DNA from: Clostridiales bacterium UBA4039
Lineage (GTDB): Bacteria > Bacillota > Clostridia > Lachnospirales > Vallitaleaceae
NCBI GenBank assembly: GCA_002382805.1
Contig: DGAD01000003.1
Span: forward strand, 1-64,000
Reading direction: 5' to 3'
DNA length: 64,000 bases
Shown: positions 38,696 through 48,383 of the stretch, piece by piece
Layout of the letters: every line of letters begins with the position of its first letter
Numbering within the stretch: position 1 is the stretch's first letter
Position numbers and translations under genes: made by a program
Notes under the pieces: generated by a model
The model's input: the letters and a program-made list of their open reading frames with translations, nothing else
Database searches by the model: none
What the model was told of the DNA's origin: nothing

Positions 38696-39178
38696 ATGAA
38701 AGAACAATTATTGTATGCACTAGAAAATCATAGCAAAAGAACGGTTAAAGATTTAGCCGCCATGTTTGGTACCTCTGAAGATATCATTAGCCAAGAATTG
38801 ACTCAGATGGAAAAAGAACGTATTATTTGTGGATACCACGCACTCATTAATTGGGATAAAACCAATACAGACAAAGTTACGGCATTAATTGAAGTTCGCG
38901 TAACTCCTCAACGAGGCGAAGGTTTTGACAAAATTGCACGACGTATCTATATGTTTGAAGAGGTTAAGTCTGTATATTTGATGTCGGGTGGTTTTGACCT
39001 TACAGTAATTATTGAAGGAGCAACGATGAAAGAAGTTGCACTCTTTGTCGGACAGAAGTTAGCCCCCTTAGACTCGGTTTTAAGTACGGCGACCCACTTT
39101 GTATTGAAAAAGTATAAAGATTATGGTGTTATTTTTGAAGAAGAGCGCAAAGACGAACGAATGGCGGTGACACCATGA
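38696..39178 (+). CDS. Lrp/AsnC-family regulator
   Basis: A 160-aa regulator: DNA-binding head (about 10-55, RTVKDLAAMFGTSEDIISQELTQMEK) and a RAM/AsnC ligand-sensing domain (VTALIEVRVTPQRGEGFDKIARRI, YLMSGGFDLTVIIEG). Family members respond to amino acids. It overlaps the aminotransferase start by 4 nt (ATGA), so the two are translated together, which suggests the regulator senses a substrate or product of that enzyme. GGAGGG precedes the ATG by 7 nt. Confidence 0.87.
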   Translation: MKEQLLYALENHSKRTVKDLAAMFGTSEDIISQELTQMEKERIICGYHALINWDKTNTDKVTALIEVRVTPQRGEGFDKIARRIYMFEEVKSVYLMSGGFDLTVIIEGATMKEVALFVGQKLAPLDSVLSTATHFVLKKYKDYGVIFEEERKDERMAVTP

Positions 39179-40347
39179 TGAATCGTGAATTGAACCGAAC
39201 GGCGGTCAATATTCCGCCTTCAGGTATACGAAAGTTTTTTGATATTGTTACAACGATGAAGGACGCTATTTCACTTGGTGTGGGTGAACCGGACTTTGAT
39301 ACACCTTGGCATATTCGTGAAGAAGGTATCTATAGTTTAGAGCGTGGACGAACTTTTTATACATCGAATGCAGGACTTGTTGAATTACGTCAAGAGATCT
39401 GTAATTATTTAAGACGCCGCTTTGAACTGGATTACCATCATGACACAGAGATTGTTGTGACAGTGGGCGGAAGTGAAGGGGTTGATGTTGCCCTTAGAAC
39501 GATTTTAAATCCAGGAGATGAAGTGTTAGTTCCTGAGCCATCATTTGTCTGTTATAAACCGTGTGTCTCATTATCAGGAGGGATACCAGTACCCATTGCT
39601 TTAAAGGTTGAAAATGAGTTTCGTCTTACACGAGAAGAGGTTGAAACGCATCTGACAGATAAGACAAAAGCGATTATTTTATCTTTCCCGAATAATCCAA
39701 CAGGTGCTGTTATGAGTCGTGAAGACTTGCAAGCGATTGCTGATGTGGCTATAGAACATGATTTGATTGTTATCTCTGATGAAATCTATGCAGAATTGAC
39801 ATATAGCGATCAGCATGTTAGTATTGCAACTTTGGAAGGTATGCGAGAACGAACGATTATTGTAAGTGGATTTTCAAAAGCTTATGCGATGACCGGATGG
39901 CGGATTGGGTATGTTGTGGCACCTGCACAGTTTATTGATGTGCTTAAGATTATTCATCAATATGCGATTATGTGCTCACCGACAACTAGCCAATATGCAG
40001 CTCTTGAAGCGGCTAAAAACGGAGATAAGGATATCGATGAGATGAAAGTAGCCTATGACCAAAGACGACGGTTAATGGTCGAATATTTCAATAATATGGG
40101 GCTTGAGTGCTTTGAACCTCAGGGTGCATTTTATGTTTTTCCATCGATTCAAAGTACCGGGTTGACGTCAGAAGAATTTGCAACACAATTATTGAAATCG
40201 AAAAAAGTAGCGGTGGTTCCCGGGACAGCTTTTGGGGATTCAGGCGAAGGATTTATCCGATGCAGTTACGCTTATTCGGTGGAAGAGTTGAAAGTGGCAC
40301 TTGAACGTATTGAAGAGTTCGTTCTTGAAATTCGAGAAAAAAAATAA
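39175..40347 (+). CDS. Class I/II PLP aminotransferase
   Basis: A 390-aa fold-type I aminotransferase. GVGEPDFDTPWHIREEG, SFPNNPTGAVMS, VISDEIYAELTY and the lysine motif SGFSKAYAMTGWRIGY (PLP Lys235) are visible, with GEGFIRCSYAYS near the end for the carboxylate-binding arginine. The start overlaps the Lrp stop; the next ATG three bases later is equal. The substrate is probably an aspartate/aromatic-type amino acid but cannot be fixed from sequence. Confidence 0.88.
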   Translation: MMNRELNRTAVNIPPSGIRKFFDIVTTMKDAISLGVGEPDFDTPWHIREEGIYSLERGRTFYTSNAGLVELRQEICNYLRRRFELDYHHDTEIVVTVGGSEGVDVALRTILNPGDEVLVPEPSFVCYKPCVSLSGGIPVPIALKVENEFRLTREEVETHLTDKTKAIILSFPNNPTGAVMSREDLQAIADVAIEHDLIVISDEIYAELTYSDQHVSIATLEGMRERTIIVSGFSKAYAMTGWRIGYVVAPAQFIDVLKIIHQYAIMCSPTTSQYAALEAAKNGDKDIDEMKVAYDQRRRLMVEYFNNMGLECFEPQGAFYVFPSIQSTGLTSEEFATQLLKSKKVAVVPGTAFGDSGEGFIRCSYAYSVEELKVALERIEEFVLEIREKK

Positions 40348-40370
40348 GAGAGCTATAGAGATTAAGACAA

Positions 40371-40403
40371 AAAAACTGACTCTATATACTAGAGTCAGTT
40401 TTT
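40371..40403. terminator. Bidirectional terminator between aminotransferase and Fur-family genes
   Basis: AAAAACTGACTCTA (40371-40384) and TAGAGTCAGTTTTT (40390-40403) form a 14-bp stem with a 5-nt loop. Its right arm abuts the stop codon of the minus-strand regulator gene. Confidence 0.85.
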
Positions 40404-40823
40404 TTATGCCTTATCTTTTTTGCAGTCCGTGCATGTTCCATAAAAATATACTTTTTCACTAACGATGTCAAAGTCTGTTTCTTTTTGTACGTTTTCTTTA
40501 AAAGCCTGTAACGATTGTGTATGTAAATCCAAGACCTTACCACAGGATAAACAAATCATGTGAGGATGTGATTTAATGGTTGCATCATACCTGGAACTAT
40601 CATCACCAATGTTTAGTTCTGTAGCTAAATCTGCTTTTTTTAGGGCGTCAAGTGTTTTGTATACAGTTGCTAAGCTCATTGTTGGATGGGTTTGCCTAAG
40701 AGCTGTGTAGATATCTTCGGCAGTAGGATGTGATGTCGTTTCGTATAGGACTTTGTATATTGCTAAACGTTGTGGAGTGACTTTGAGTTTCTTAGTTTTT
40801 AGAATTTCTGCGAGTTGTTCCAT
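40404..40823 (-). CDS. Fur-family regulator, PerR-like
   Basis: A 139-aa metal-dependent repressor. Winged helix about 1-80 (LKVTPQRLAIYKVLYETTSHPTAEDIY, MSLATVYKTLDALKKADL) and a dimer domain with the zinc-type cysteine pairs CLSCGK and CTDCKK and the histidine-rich SHPHMICL. Sequence cannot by itself separate PerR from Fur, but the absence of an iron-uptake gene nearby and the PerR-box-like site upstream favour PerR. ATG 40823 follows AGGAGGAGG. Confidence 0.85.
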   Translation of the reverse strand: MEQLAEILKTKKLKVTPQRLAIYKVLYETTSHPTAEDIYTALRQTHPTMSLATVYKTLDALKKADLATELNIGDDSSRYDATIKSHPHMICLSCGKVLDLHTQSLQAFKENVQKETDFDIVSEKVYFYGTCTDCKKDKA

Positions 40824-40855
40824 CAGAAACCTCCTCCTATTAGATAACAAATATC

Positions 40856-40876
40856 AAATGATAATATGTATCATTT
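40856..40876. promoter_or_regulatory. PerR/Fur-box-like palindrome upstream of its regulator
   Basis: AAATGATA (40856-40863) and TATCATTT (40869-40876) form a perfect inverted repeat with a 5-nt centre, AT-rich like PerR/Fur operators. It lies 33 nt before the regulator start, suggesting autoregulation. Confidence 0.5.
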
Positions 40877-40981
40877 TATAATAAAAAGCAATAAATGTCA
40901 AGGTGTTCAATAAGAGAATAATTTTGACGATAAAAACAATTGATGGTAAAATAAACATAAGAAAATAAAGGAGGTCAAAAT

Positions 40982-41455
40982 ATGGCTGGAATTAATGTAG
41001 AATATATAAATCCGTTTATAAGTGCGGCACAAACAGTACTTAAGGACTTTAGTCAAATTGAGTCATCTATGGGAAAACCTTATCTTAAACAAGCGACGTA
41101 TGAAGGGGATATCCTAGCGGTCATTATTGGAATTACAGGTGTACTTCGCGGACAAGTAATTTTTACTATGGAGACAGGTACAGCATGCTATATTGCTTCA
41201 AAGATGATGATGGGGATGCCGGTACCTGAACTAAATGATATGGCAAAAAGTGCAGTGAGCGAGATGTCCAATATGATCCTTGGTAACGCAGCAACGATTT
41301 TCTCAACGAAGAACATAGCGCTTGATATTACACCTCCTACAATTACGTTGGGTAATAATTTGAGTTTTTCCGTAAGCGACTCAAAAACGATTTGTGTACC
41401 GTTAACATTTAATGACTATACATTAGAGATTAATATAGCGATAAAGGAAGCATAA
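40982..41455 (+). CDS. cheX: CheX-family CheY-P phosphatase
   Basis: A 157-aa chemotaxis protein. CheX removes phosphate from CheY-P and so resets flagellar signalling. The conserved ExxN catalytic motif is visible as E..N in SEMSNMILGNA, with the family's beta-sheet frame (LAVIIGITGVLRGQVIF, TIFSTKN). The presence of cheX indicates a motile, chemotactic organism. AAAGGAGG precedes the ATG, and trmL begins 1 nt after the stop, an odd but real pairing. Confidence 0.85.
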   Translation: MAGINVEYINPFISAAQTVLKDFSQIESSMGKPYLKQATYEGDILAVIIGITGVLRGQVIFTMETGTACYIASKMMMGMPVPELNDMAKSAVSEMSNMILGNAATIFSTKNIALDITPPTITLGNNLSFSVSDSKTICVPLTFNDYTLEINIAIKEA

Positions 41456-41456
41456 G

Positions 41457-41945
41457 ATGAATATTGTACTACTTGAACCAGAGATTCCTTATAACACAGG
41501 TAATATCGGACGAACATGTGTGGCAACCAATACATCCCTTCATTTAATCAAACCCCTAGGGTTTTCACTTGATGAAAAAAGTGTACGACGTTCAGGACTT
41601 GATTATTGGAAAGATGTTGATTTGCATGTCTATGAAAACTTCGATGACTTTATGGAAAAGAATAACCATCCGACTGTATACATGGGAACTACAAAAGCAA
41701 AGCAAACCTATGCACAAGTATCCTATGATCCCAATGCGTTTATTATGTTTGGAAAAGAAACGCAAGGGATTCCAGAAGAACTTTTGCTAAAACATAAAGA
41801 AACTGCCATCCGAATTCCGATGGCAGAAGGTACACGCTCACTGAATTTATCGAATTCAGTAGCTATTGTACTTTATGAAGCATTACGACAAAATAATTTT
41901 ATGGATCTAGAAAATGAAGGGCAACTTCATCGTTATGCATGGTGA
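41457..41945 (+). CDS. trmL: tRNA (cytidine/uridine-34-2'-O)-methyltransferase
   Basis: A 162-aa SPOUT methyltransferase that methylates the wobble ribose of tRNA-Leu. Family marks are MNIVLLEPEIPYNTGNIGRTC, the FGKETQGIPEELL loop and the knot region IPMAEGTRSLNLSNSVAIVLYEALRQ. Its last 13 nt overlap the minus-strand histidine kinase gene, so the two converge without a terminator between them. Confidence 0.93.
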   Translation: MNIVLLEPEIPYNTGNIGRTCVATNTSLHLIKPLGFSLDEKSVRRSGLDYWKDVDLHVYENFDDFMEKNNHPTVYMGTTKAKQTYAQVSYDPNAFIMFGKETQGIPEELLLKHKETAIRIPMAEGTRSLNLSNSVAIVLYEALRQNNFMDLENEGQLHRYAW

Positions 41946-43369
41946 TGATTCTTTTTAGCAATCGCCAAGGTAAAGGTGAATGTTGTCCCTTTTCCTAGTT
42001 GGCTATATACTTCAATCGTCTGGTGGTGGGCTTTGATTATTTCTCGAACAATCGATAATCCGAGTCCGACACCTTTTTTATCTTTTCCACGGGAACGATC
42101 AGCTTTATGAAAACGGGTCCAAATATTTTTTAGGTCCTCTTCAGCGATACCAGGACCGGTATCTTTAACAGAGACATGTACTTGGTTTCCAGAAAGAGTT
42201 GTCTCGATAATGACTTCATCACCAGTTTCACAAAACTTGATGGCGTTATCAATTAAGTTGGTTAGTGCACGCTGAATTTGGTTATAGTCTGCGTGAACAA
42301 CAATATCTTCTTCTTCAATAATAAGGGTCATCTTGATTTCTTTTTGAAGAATTTTTTGCTCAAACTGCAGCAGTGTATTGCGCAGTGTCTCGTGCAAATC
42401 AAAATCTTCCATTTCAGGTTTAAGCACTTCATTTTCCATTTTTGTCAAAAGCAATATATCGTTGGTTAGCTTCGTTAGGCGATCAGTTTCATTAAGAACA
42501 ATCGTGAGATATTTGTCGTACTTTTCCGGTGGAATGGTTCCATCCATAACCGCCTGCACATATCCACGAATAGACGTCAATGGTGAACGAAAGTCGTGAG
42601 AGATATTGGCAATAAAATCGCGGCGAAGGTCTTCGAGTTTTTCAAGCTCTTCAGCCATATAATTCATACTCTCAGCCAATTCGATGACCTCAGTACTAAA
42701 GTTGGAGTCTTCAATCCGGGCAGAAAAATCACCACTAGCAATAGATTTGGCGGTCGCATTAAAGGACCTAAAAGTCTGACTTATACTCCTTGAAAAGACA
42801 TAATTGGAAATGAAGGTAACAAAAATAAGAACGAAGAAGCTAACCAAAATGAGATTATACACATAACGGATATCTTCTTTTATTGAAGGGTAAGGCGAGA
42901 CCAGAAGGACGGCGCCATAGCGGGTGCCATTGTACTCCAACGGGTGGGCAACAGCGATCACTTGATCAGCTTCATAAGGTTTAAATGAACCGATTTTGGT
43001 GACCGTCTCACCAAGGATTGAGCGGGTGGCAAATTCATGGGTGACGATGGTATTGACTAGAGAAAGTGATGACGGTTCACTGTCAAAAATAACGCGCTGA
43101 TCAGGATCAATGATAATAATCCTTGATCCTGCGCGATAGCTATATGTATAGAGTTGATTGTGAAACATTGATTTTTCAAGAGTGCCTTGAATATATGAGT
43201 CATAATATTCTGCTTCAATCGAATGTATTTCATTGAACATTTTCCGATAACGGGAACTTACAAAATGATTGGTAATTGTTTGAGACAATGTACCAAACAG
43301 TATCAGAAAAATGACAATTGTTGTCAAAATATAGATAGCTAAAAATTTTCCGGAAAATGTTTTGAACAT
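41933..43369 (-). CDS. Sensor histidine kinase (two-component)
   Basis: A 478-aa kinase. Two membrane helices (about 9-28 and 170-190) flank an outside sensor; HAMP about 190-240; phospho-acceptor His258 in NISHDFRSPLTSIRGY; N-box NLIDNAIKFC; G1 DTGPGIAEEDL; G2 GVGLGLSIV. It belongs to the PhoR/ResE/WalK-like group. Its start overlaps the response regulator stop by 1 nt, so the pair is translationally coupled. The signal is unknown. Confidence 0.9.
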   Translation of the reverse strand: MFKTFSGKFLAIYILTTIVIFLILFGTLSQTITNHFVSSRYRKMFNEIHSIEAEYYDSYIQGTLEKSMFHNQLYTYSYRAGSRIIIIDPDQRVIFDSEPSSLSLVNTIVTHEFATRSILGETVTKIGSFKPYEADQVIAVAHPLEYNGTRYGAVLLVSPYPSIKEDIRYVYNLILVSFFVLIFVTFISNYVFSRSISQTFRSFNATAKSIASGDFSARIEDSNFSTEVIELAESMNYMAEELEKLEDLRRDFIANISHDFRSPLTSIRGYVQAVMDGTIPPEKYDKYLTIVLNETDRLTKLTNDILLLTKMENEVLKPEMEDFDLHETLRNTLLQFEQKILQKEIKMTLIIEEEDIVVHADYNQIQRALTNLIDNAIKFCETGDEVIIETTLSGNQVHVSVKDTGPGIAEEDLKNIWTRFHKADRSRGKDKKGVGLGLSIVREIIKAHHQTIEVYSQLGKGTTFTFTLAIAKKNHHHA

Positions 43370-44052
43370 TATTTCACCTCAAACTTATATCCTATTCCCC
43401 ACACTGTTTTTAGTCCCCAATAATCATTTTCATCAATTTTTTCCCGAATACGTTTTACATGGACATCGACGGTCCGTGTATCTCCAATGTATTCATAACC
43501 CCATATGCGATCTAAAAGTTGCTCGCGGGTGAATACTTGATTGGGATTGGAAGCTAAATAGTATAGTAGCTCCAATTCTTTTGGAGGCATGTCGATTTTG
43601 CTGTCATTATGCAATACACTATAGTTTGACAAATTAATCGTTAAGTTTGGCAGATTAATCTGTTTCCCTTTGCTTTCTTGAGGAGTGTAGCGGCGCAAGA
43701 CAGCTTTGACACGCGCCGTAAGCTCTTTGTTGTCAAAGGGTTTGACCATATAATCATCAGCCCCTAACTCCAGTCCAAGGATTTTATCAAAGGTTTCTCC
43801 TTTGGCAGTTAACATGATGATAGGCACGGTGCTCATTTGACGGACTTCTTTACAGACGTCATATCCGTCTTTTCCAGGTAACATTAAGTCTAAAAGAATA
43901 AGATTTGGATTAAAGGACTTGACAGCGTCAATGACATCGTTGCCATTGTCCACAATTTTTGTTGCATAACTTTCTTTTTCTAAATAGAGCGCAATAAGTT
44001 CACTAATATTTTCATCGTCATCAACGATGAGAATTTTGTTTTTGGTCTCCAT
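43369..44052 (-). CDS. OmpR/PhoB-family response regulator
   Basis: A 227-aa regulator with receiver domain (acidic DDD at 11-13, phospho-acceptor Asp55 in LLDLMLPG, TAKGE switch Thr and MVKPF lysine) and a winged-helix OmpR-type effector (PPKELELLYYLASNPNQVFTREQLLDRIWG, then RTVDVHVKRIREKI). It is the partner of the kinase gene next to it. Target genes are not evident in this window. Confidence 0.93.
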   Translation of the reverse strand: METKNKILIVDDDENISELIALYLEKESYATKIVDNGNDVIDAVKSFNPNLILLDLMLPGKDGYDVCKEVRQMSTVPIIMLTAKGETFDKILGLELGADDYMVKPFDNKELTARVKAVLRRYTPQESKGKQINLPNLTINLSNYSVLHNDSKIDMPPKELELLYYLASNPNQVFTREQLLDRIWGYEYIGDTRTVDVHVKRIREKIDENDYWGLKTVWGIGYKFEVK

Positions 44053-44067
44053 AAATATCCCTCTTTT

Positions 44068-46485
44068 CTAGTCATTGAATGTTACAATAGTTACCCCGCT
44101 ATCGCCTTCACCATATTCACCTAAGCGATAGTCCTTTACATGTGTTGTTGTTCGTAAGAACTGATGAACGCCTTGTCGCAATGCACCTGTTCCTTTTCCG
44201 TGAATAATTGTCACTTGTGAAAGGTGGGCAAGATATGCGTCATCAATGTATTTATCTAAGACAGTAATTGCATCACTAATCATTAATCCACGCAAGTCGA
44301 GTTCTGTTTTGACATGACTAGGAGCAGATACTGAAGTGGTGCCTTTGTTTTTGTTGCCTTTGGCAATGGTATATTTTCTTGCAGTTCCTTTTTGTGTAGG
44401 AGTGTAGCTCATATTGTCATCGGCTTGTTCTAAATCTTTAAAAGGAATAGTGGACTTCATAATGCCTAATTGTACAGTGGCTTCTTTTTTGTGAGGATTT
44501 ATATGAATCAAAGTTCCTTTTTGATTTAGAGAAGATACAAAAACGCTGGAGCCAATTGCTAAATCTTCAACACGAACTTTTTTCCGTGACGCTTCTTGTG
44601 ACGTTTTCTTGGTCTTAGTAGCTTTGTTGATTTTTTCTCTTAATGCAGAGCGCTGTGCTTCAAGTTCAGACATATTCATGCCCGTTCCATCTTTAACAAG
44701 CTCGTTCATTCGACGAATGATAGCATCAGCTTCGGCTTTGGAAGTCTCTAGTACGCGTGCAGCATTCATCTTGGCATCGTGAAGAATCTGTTGTTTTTGG
44801 GATGCAAGGTGTTTTTTTTGCTGTTCAACTTGACGTTGAAGCTCTTCAGCTTCTTTGCGGTACTGTTGAGCACGCTCTTTTTCAAGTAATGCGGTTTTTT
44901 TGTTGGTCTCTAAATCCGTGATGAGATCTTCAAAGCGAATCTCACGTCCGCTTAAGAGTTCTTTGGCTTCATCTATTATTATATCAGATAAACCTAACCT
45001 TTTGGAGATAGCAAAGGCATTACTTTTTCCGGGGATGCCGATTAGGAGTTTATAGGTCGGACGTAATGTGTTAACGTCAAACTCACAGCTGGCATTTTCA
45101 ACGCCCGCAGTAGAGAGGGCATAAACTTTTAGTTCAGAATAATGGGTTGTGGCAATCGTAAGGATATTCGCCGCTTTAAGATTTTCCAAAATAGCCATAG
45201 CCAAAGCTGCACCCTCTGTAGGGTCGGTTCCGGCACCTAGTTCATCAAAGAGAACGAGGGAACGGTCCGTCACTTGTTCTAAGATTTGTGTGATATTGGT
45301 CATATGTGATGAGAATGTACTTAAGGACTGCTCAATACTTTGTTCATCGCCGATATCTGCAAAAATATTGTCCAAAACAGTCAGTTTAGCACCATCTGCA
45401 GCAGGAACGTGAAGACCGCTTTGACCCATAAGTGACAAGAGACCGATGGTTTTTAGAGTGACTGTCTTACCGCCTGTATTGGGGCCTGTAATAACAAGTG
45501 TAGTAAAATCCTTACCTATATATATAGTCGTGGGAACAACCGTCTCAGGATCGAGTAACGGGTGACGGGCTTTTTCCAAATATATATGGTAATCCACATT
45601 AAATGTTGGACAAGAAGACTTGGTATGAATGGAATAGTTTGCTTTGGCGGATAAAAAATCTAAATGTGTGAGCATAGCAATATTCTCTTCAAGAACGTCC
45701 TTATATACGGCAATACGTTCACTTAAATCCATAAGTATCTTTTGAATTTCTTTGGCTTCATCTAGGTACAACCCGCTTAAGTGATTATTGAGTTCAACAA
45801 GGGCTAATGGTTCGACAAAAAGTGTTGAGCCAGTAGAAGATTGATCGTGAATCATTCCTTTAAACTGATTGCGGTACTCTGCTTTAAGTGGAACACAATA
45901 GCGGTCATTACGCATGGTATAATTATTATCTTGAAGCATTCCGGATTGACTAGCAGAATGAATGATTTTATTTAGCTGACTTTTGATTTTTGAGCTGCTA
46001 GCTTTAATATCGCGACGAATATCATATAGACGTGGGCTAGCTTGATCAGACACTTCGTCTTCAGAGACGATACAGCGGTTAATTTCTTTGGCGAGAGCAG
46101 GTACTGGGTCAAGGGTTTGAAAATACGGCGCAAGGCTAAGCGTATTAATATAATCTTTGGCAGCATTATAATATGCATTGGCTTGAGCTGTAGAACGTAA
46201 GACATCTGCCACATTTAAGATTTCTACGATAGACAAAGTTCCTTGAATAGCCAGGCGTTTAATAATGGCCTGTATGTCTTTAATACCTCTTAGCGGAAGA
46301 TCCCCTTTTTGTACCAATAAGCGGGTTGTATCCGTCGTCTCGTTAAGAGCTCTTTGAATATCCTCAATATGCTCAAAAGGCTCAAGAGCCATGATTTTTG
46401 ATTTTGCCATTGGACTTAATGCGTAGTTTGCAATTAGATCCAGTACTTTGTTAAATTCTAGTGTGTTAAATACTTTTCTATGCAT
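44068..46485 (-). CDS. mutS2: Endonuclease MutS2
   Basis: An 805-aa MutS2, which blocks homologous recombination or, by later work, acts in ribosome rescue. Domains: MutS core and clamp (about 1-310), ATPase with Walker A VITGPNTGGKTVTLKT and VLFDELGAGTDPTEG, a coiled coil (about 510-620, charged EKERAQQYRKEAEELQRQ), a KOW-like linker, and C-terminal Smr nuclease with LDLRG and HGKGTGALRQG. AAGGAG precedes the ATG. Its first 28 nt overlap the acetyltransferase gene. Confidence 0.94.
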   Translation of the reverse strand: MHRKVFNTLEFNKVLDLIANYALSPMAKSKIMALEPFEHIEDIQRALNETTDTTRLLVQKGDLPLRGIKDIQAIIKRLAIQGTLSIVEILNVADVLRSTAQANAYYNAAKDYINTLSLAPYFQTLDPVPALAKEINRCIVSEDEVSDQASPRLYDIRRDIKASSSKIKSQLNKIIHSASQSGMLQDNNYTMRNDRYCVPLKAEYRNQFKGMIHDQSSTGSTLFVEPLALVELNNHLSGLYLDEAKEIQKILMDLSERIAVYKDVLEENIAMLTHLDFLSAKANYSIHTKSSCPTFNVDYHIYLEKARHPLLDPETVVPTTIYIGKDFTTLVITGPNTGGKTVTLKTIGLLSLMGQSGLHVPAADGAKLTVLDNIFADIGDEQSIEQSLSTFSSHMTNITQILEQVTDRSLVLFDELGAGTDPTEGAALAMAILENLKAANILTIATTHYSELKVYALSTAGVENASCEFDVNTLRPTYKLLIGIPGKSNAFAISKRLGLSDIIIDEAKELLSGREIRFEDLITDLETNKKTALLEKERAQQYRKEAEELQRQVEQQKKHLASQKQQILHDAKMNAARVLETSKAEADAIIRRMNELVKDGTGMNMSELEAQRSALREKINKATKTKKTSQEASRKKVRVEDLAIGSSVFVSSLNQKGTLIHINPHKKEATVQLGIMKSTIPFKDLEQADDNMSYTPTQKGTARKYTIAKGNKNKGTTSVSAPSHVKTELDLRGLMISDAITVLDKYIDDAYLAHLSQVTIIHGKGTGALRQGVHQFLRTTTHVKDYRLGEYGEGDSGVTIVTFND

Positions 46486-46973
46486 GATAAACTCCTTATA
46501 TTAGCAACGAACAGATAGTAATCATTTTTTATGGGTTCATCCTGACGGACAAACCCTTGCTGTTGCCAAAAACTTATTCCTGCTACATTATCCTTATGGC
46601 AGGTTAAGAAAATTTTTTTGATCGAATATTGCCGTATTAATGTTTCAACAAAGCGTTTAAAGATTAAAGTTCCATAACCACTACGCGCAAATTCTTTGCG
46701 AATGATTAATGTCTGAATCCATAAGTTGGAATCTTTTACTGGATAATAACACTTTAAAACACCTAAGATGACTTTGTTATTGGTAAAAATATCATACTGC
46801 AACGCATCTGCATCTTCAAGGTCTTTTTCTTTGAGACCATCTTGATTAAGTGCGCTGTCAAAGGCAAAGCGATAATATGCATCGGTTTGTGACAGGCGCT
46901 TAAAGGACGCATGATATTTACTTGTAGACACAAAAATAATACGATTCGAATGAATAGATAATGATGTATTCAT
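46458..46973 (-). CDS. GNAT-family acetyltransferase-like protein
   Basis: A 171-aa GNAT-fold protein. The acetyl-CoA loop is seen as RKEFARSGYGTLIFKRFVETL (R/Q-x-x-G-x-G/A variant), followed by KIFLTCHKDNVAGISFWQQQGFVRQ. The substrate is unknown. AGGAGG precedes the ATG; its 3' end overlaps the mutS2 start, so mutS2 is co-transcribed and possibly coupled. Confidence 0.8.
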   Translation of the reverse strand: MNTSLSIHSNRIIFVSTSKYHASFKRLSQTDAYYRFAFDSALNQDGLKEKDLEDADALQYDIFTNNKVILGVLKCYYPVKDSNLWIQTLIIRKEFARSGYGTLIFKRFVETLIRQYSIKKIFLTCHKDNVAGISFWQQQGFVRQDEPIKNDYYLFVANIRSLSCIEKYLTH

Positions 46974-47123
46974 GTCAAACCTCCTTTATCCTCTATTTTA
47001 CATGAAACGAGAGAAGAATAAAAGAGTTATTTTGCCCATTTCCAAGGAGGAGATTTGTCCTTGCTATTTTAAATAATGTGGTGTAAAATAGGACTAAAGT
47101 ACTATGTGTGATGAAATGAATTA

Positions 47124-47153
47124 TTACAAAATCATTACAATTTATGTTATAAT
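47124..47153 (+). promoter_or_regulatory. Promoter of the M23 peptidase-bactofilin pair
   Basis: TTACAA (47124-47129), 18 nt, TATAAT (47148-47153). It lies 36 nt before the peptidase start. Confidence 0.55.
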
Positions 47154-47189
47154 AGCACTTGGAATTACGAAATTAGAGAAAGCAGGTAT

Positions 47190-48371
47190 ATGAAAATGCA
47201 GTTTAAAAAACCTCGCATTCGTAATAAGCATAAGGCTAGCGGAAAAGAATATCTCACCATGATGTTTATCACAGATGCTACTAAAAGCGCAAAAGCAGTT
47301 AAGATTCCTAAGTGGGTTCGGTTTCCAGCATTAATTCTTGCAGTGATGCTTGTATGGAAATCACTAGATATATATTCATATGTAGAATCACTTGAAGCAC
47401 AAGTCGCATATCAACAAGAAACCGTTCAAGATGAGATTAGCGACAGACAGGCAAAAGAAGCAAGAATCAAGGAATTAGAAGAAGAGATTGCTTCATCCGT
47501 AACAAAACGGCATGAAAAACTAGAAGAATTAAAGACTTTGGCCATTGAACTTGGCATCAAGATTGAAGACTTAGAAGCTTATCGTGAACAGATGGAAGAA
47601 TTCAAATCTGAGATTGACACAAACCTTGGTACATATAATGCACCAAAATCCAGTGATACAGAAGCTCAGACAGATGAAGAAAAAGACTTATTAAAAGAGT
47701 ATACATTACAGATAGACCCGAATTATGAAAAAAAGCGTGTGCTGTCAACTTCAGCGCCAACAACGCATGATATAACCATGATAAAAGAAGAACAGTTAGT
47801 TAAAGCCGATGAAATTGTCAATAACATCGTCCTAGATGAAGAGACATTTGAGGCAGAGTTTGACTCTGAGATAAAAAAGATTACGGATTTTCTCCGATTT
47901 GCTTCATCTAAAGTTGATGAAGACTCAGGGCGATTTGCAGATACCAATGAATCTTTAGAGGAAATGATTCCATACTTGGAAGCGTATCCAAGTGTTTGGC
48001 CGATTAAGAATACATATATTACCAGCCCCTTTGGATATCGAAGTAATCCATTTGGCGGAAGAAGCAGTGAGTTTCATACAGGTGTCGATCTTAAGGCACG
48101 ATATCAAAAAGTATCGGCAACGGCAGAAGGTGAAGTTGTCGTATCAGAATATCTATCTGGATATGGATATACAGTGGTTATTGACCATGGACATGGATTG
48201 ATGACGAAGTATGCACATAACTCTGAATTATATGTAAGTGTGGGAGAACAAGTTGAACGTGGAGACGTTATATCAAAATCCGGTGATTCGGGTAGAAGTA
48301 CAGGTCCACATTTGCATTATGAAGTACTATTGAATGGAGAACCGGTGAATCCGGCTGAATATATATACTAG
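47190..48371 (+). CDS. M23-family (LytM-like) peptidase, membrane anchored
   Basis: A 393-aa protein. A basic N-terminus and one helix (about 45-68) precede a coiled coil (about 68-145) and a long linker; the M23 domain is at about 270-393. Zinc ligands are visible in FHTGVDLKA, and HGHGLMTKYAH and GPHLHYEV, so the enzyme should be active and cut peptidoglycan cross-bridges. Bactofilin follows after 12 nt, and the pairing is common; the bactofilin likely positions the peptidase. Confidence 0.9.
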   Translation: MKMQFKKPRIRNKHKASGKEYLTMMFITDATKSAKAVKIPKWVRFPALILAVMLVWKSLDIYSYVESLEAQVAYQQETVQDEISDRQAKEARIKELEEEIASSVTKRHEKLEELKTLAIELGIKIEDLEAYREQMEEFKSEIDTNLGTYNAPKSSDTEAQTDEEKDLLKEYTLQIDPNYEKKRVLSTSAPTTHDITMIKEEQLVKADEIVNNIVLDEETFEAEFDSEIKKITDFLRFASSKVDEDSGRFADTNESLEEMIPYLEAYPSVWPIKNTYITSPFGYRSNPFGGRSSEFHTGVDLKARYQKVSATAEGEVVVSEYLSGYGYTVVIDHGHGLMTKYAHNSELYVSVGEQVERGDVISKSGDSGRSTGPHLHYEVLLNGEPVNPAEYIY

Positions 48372-48383
48372 AGAGGACAGTTT

